Of a stretch of DNA of 64,000 nucleotides, positions 62,505-64,000 are shown piece by piece (position 1 is the stretch's first letter; each line of letters opens with the position of its first letter). This DNA is from Rhodopseudomonas telluris (GTDB lineage Bacteria; Pseudomonadota; Alphaproteobacteria; Rhizobiales; Xanthobacteraceae): positions 868,001 through 932,000 of the forward strand of contig NZ_JBHLWM010000008.1 of the NCBI RefSeq assembly GCF_042432815.1, given 5' to 3'. The position numbers and the translations under genes are program-made. A model generated the notes under the pieces. The model was not told the DNA's origin. It made no database searches and saw only the letters and a list, made by a program, of their open reading frames with translations.

Positions 62505-63424
62505 TCCTTGGGAAACTCCAGGCCCATCTCGCGGTAGCGGTCCGGGTCGTTCTCCCAGTCCTCCCGCACCTTCACGAACAGGAACAGATGGACCTTCTGT
62601 TCGAGGATTTCGCCGATTTCCCGGCGGGCATCGGCGCCGATCGCCTTGATGGTGGCGCCGCCCTTGCCGAGCACGATCTTGCGCTGGCTTTCGCGCTCCA
62701 CGAAGATCGTCTGCTCGATCCGCACCGAGCCGTCCTTGCGTTCGGTCCAGACGTCGGTCTCGACCGTCGACTGATACGGCAGTTCCTGGTGCAGCTTGCG
62801 GAAGATCTTCTCGCGGGTGATCTCCGCCGCGAGATGCCGCAGCGGCGCATCGGACATCTGATCTTCGGGATAGTGGAACGGACCCGGCGGCACCTTCTCG
62901 GCCAGCACGCGGCGCAGATCATCGACGCCGTCGCCGGACAGCGCCGAGATCATGAAGGTGCGCTCGAACGCCAGCTTTTCGTTGGCCTGCTGCGCCAGCC
63001 CGAGCAGTTTCTCGCGCGGCACCAGATCGATCTTGTTCAGCACCAGCAGCTTGGGGCGCGCGACGTTCTTCAGATTGTCGAAGATCGCCTCGGCCTGCTC
63101 GTCGATCCCGGCGCGGGCGTCGAGCAGCACGCAGACGAGATCGGCGTCGTGCGCGCCGCTCCAGGCGGTCCTGACCATCGCGCGATCCAGCCGGCGCTTC
63201 GGCGCGAAGATGCCGGGGGTGTCGACCAGGATGATCTGCGAGCTGCCCTCGACCACGATGCCGCGGATCAGCGCGCGCGTGGTCTGCACCTTGCGCGACA
63301 CGATAGTGACCTTGGAGCCGACCAGCGCATTGACCAGCGTCGATTTGCCGACATTGGGCGCGCCGATCAGCGCGACGAAGCCGCAGCGGCTGGTCGCTTC
63401 AGGCGTCTCGATCGGTTCAGACAT
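62501..63424 (-). CDS. era: GTPase Era
   Basis: GTPase needed for 16S rRNA processing and 30S maturation. G1 ALIGAPNVGKSTLVNALVG, switch DTPGIF, NKID (G4), SALSGDGVDD (G5), and the C-terminal KH domain with GKGGATIKAIGADARREI. 307 aa from ATG 63424 (MSEPIETPEATSRCG), which overlaps the rnc end by 8 nt; ATG 63439 is an alternative. The partner genes rnc (upstream) and recO (downstream) are conserved. Confidence 0.96.
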   Translation of the reverse strand: MSEPIETPEATSRCGFVALIGAPNVGKSTLVNALVGSKVTIVSRKVQTTRALIRGIVVEGSSQIILVDTPGIFAPKRRLDRAMVRTAWSGAHDADLVCVLLDARAGIDEQAEAIFDNLKNVARPKLLVLNKIDLVPREKLLGLAQQANEKLAFERTFMISALSGDGVDDLRRVLAEKVPPGPFHYPEDQMSDAPLRHLAAEITREKIFRKLHQELPYQSTVETDVWTERKDGSVRIEQTIFVERESQRKIVLGKGGATIKAIGADARREIGEILEQKVHLFLFVKVREDWENDPDRYREMGLEFPKE

Positions 63425-64000
63425 CGTTGTTGCCGCCACTGACGCCTTCGCGCGCGAGCATCACCGAGGCCGCGACCTTCTCGGCCGCGCGCTTGCTGCC
63501 GCCGACGCCTTCGGCGTCCTCGAGACCCGGCAGGCTGACGGCGACGCGGAATTGCGGATCGTGATGCGGGCCGGTGCGCTCGACCTCGCGATACACCGGC
63601 GTCGGCAGGCCCTTGCCCTGCGCCCACTCCTGCAACACGGTCTTCGGATCGCGCAGCGAGCGCGCCGGCTTCTTCATCCGCTCGGTCCAGTTGCGCTGCA
63701 CGAAGTCGGCCGCGGCCGGATAGCCGCCGTCGAGATACACGGCGCCGATCACCGCCTCGCAGATGTCGCCCAGCACGGATTTGCGCAGCCGCGCGCCGGC
63801 GCCCGCGCCGACCGTACCGAGCCGGATGCCTTCGTCGAGATCGAGGCTGCGCGCGACGTCGGCGCAGGTTTCCTTGCGAACCAGATCGGCGAGCCGCTTC
63901 GACAATTCGCCCTCGTCCGCATTCGGAAACGCGCGATACAGCATGTCGGACACCACGAGGCCGAGCACGTGGTCGCCGAGAAATTCGAGCCGCTGATAGC
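63417..64000 (-). CDS. rnc: Ribonuclease III, partial (5' end beyond window edge)
   Basis: Double-strand-specific endoribonuclease for rRNA and mRNA processing. The visible part starts mid-gene with the family motif QRLEFLGDHVLGL (63960-64000), then the second half of the RNase III domain (GDICEAVIGAVYLDGGY), and the C-terminal dsRNA-binding domain (DPKTVLQEWAQGKGLPTPVY, SLPGLEDAEGVGGSKRAAEKVAASVM). The start codon lies right of the window. Confidence 0.95.
   Translation of the reverse strand, partial: YQRLEFLGDHVLGLVVSDMLYRAFPNADEGELSKRLADLVRKETCADVARSLDLDEGIRLGTVGAGAGARLRKSVLGDICEAVIGAVYLDGGYPAAADFVQRNWTERMKKPARSLRDPKTVLQEWAQGKGLPTPVYREVERTGPHHDPQFRVAVSLPGLEDAEGVGGSKRAAEKVAASVMLAREGVSGGNNDV

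Overview
The window looks like a chromosomal segment of a high-GC alphaproteobacterium of the Bradyrhizobium/Rhodopseudomonas group (Nitrobacteraceae). Rhodopseudomonas palustris or a close relative is my best guess. The basis is gene content and order (rnc-era-recO-parC, ihfA-fabH-plsX-YceD-cytochrome bc1 chaperone, nrdR-ribD-ribE-ribH-nusB-thiL, ppk-ppx beside hdaA), an LdtR-like MarR protein, an RpoE-ChrR pair, a magnesium-type HemB, a K+-independent H+-pyrophosphatase, and palindromic intergenic repeats of the kind common in this group. The species call is inference. I see no prophage, transposase, integrase, CRISPR array or rRNA.

Layout. 1-4.3 kb: partial creA, a YkuD L,D-transpeptidase, a polysaccharide deacetylase, a DHFR/RibD-like reductase and DoxX. 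4.4-17.9 kb: maeB, aspS, selO, rnd, a bestrophin, ppx, ppk, hdaA, pgsA. 18-25 kb: purM-purN, a cold-shock gene, a Crp/Fnr regulator with a His/Cys-rich tail, TerC, ndk, a Uup-like ABC-F ATPase, tRNA-Pro(GGG). 25-30.4 kb: MerR, ihfA, fabH, plsX, YceD and the bc1 chaperone on the minus strand, then bamE. 30.5-35.4 kb: a solitary TctC/Bug binding protein, an alpha/beta hydrolase, two small proteins and hppA. 35.6-41.7 kb: minus-strand thiL, nusB, ribH, ribE, ribD, nrdR, glyA. 41.9-47 kb: accessory and stress genes (chrR-rpoE, a 33-residue membrane peptide, a GST, small uncharacterised proteins, ldtR-like). 47.3-55.7 kb: acyl-CoA ligase, DUF6163-like membrane protein, hemB, RDD protein, bpt, mntH, small membrane protein, MFS exporter. 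55.7-64 kb: parC, HxlR regulator with divergent qorB-like reductase, TetR regulator with divergent GST, recO, two small proteins, era, partial rnc.

Most of the window is housekeeping: nucleotide, riboflavin, thiamine, fatty-acid and phospholipid synthesis, polyphosphate and pyrophosphate metabolism, tRNA charging, and ribosome and DNA maintenance. The most interesting material is regulatory and small. Two back-to-back promoter-like sites share the pattern TGATCC-N16-CGTA. One faces rpoE-chrR and the other a 33-residue membrane peptide with a strong ribosome binding site, suggesting an undescribed small member of the singlet-oxygen (RpoE-ChrR) regulon. Other leads are a general-stress-type promoter before a cluster of small proteins, paired TetR operator-like sites 21 bp apart, a dyad at mntH, a dyad between the HxlR gene and qorB, a degenerate second YkuD half-domain in the L,D-transpeptidase, and a 29-bp palindrome across the bamE stop codon. 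Gene starts were chosen by eye from conserved N-termini and ribosome binding sites, and several are uncertain.
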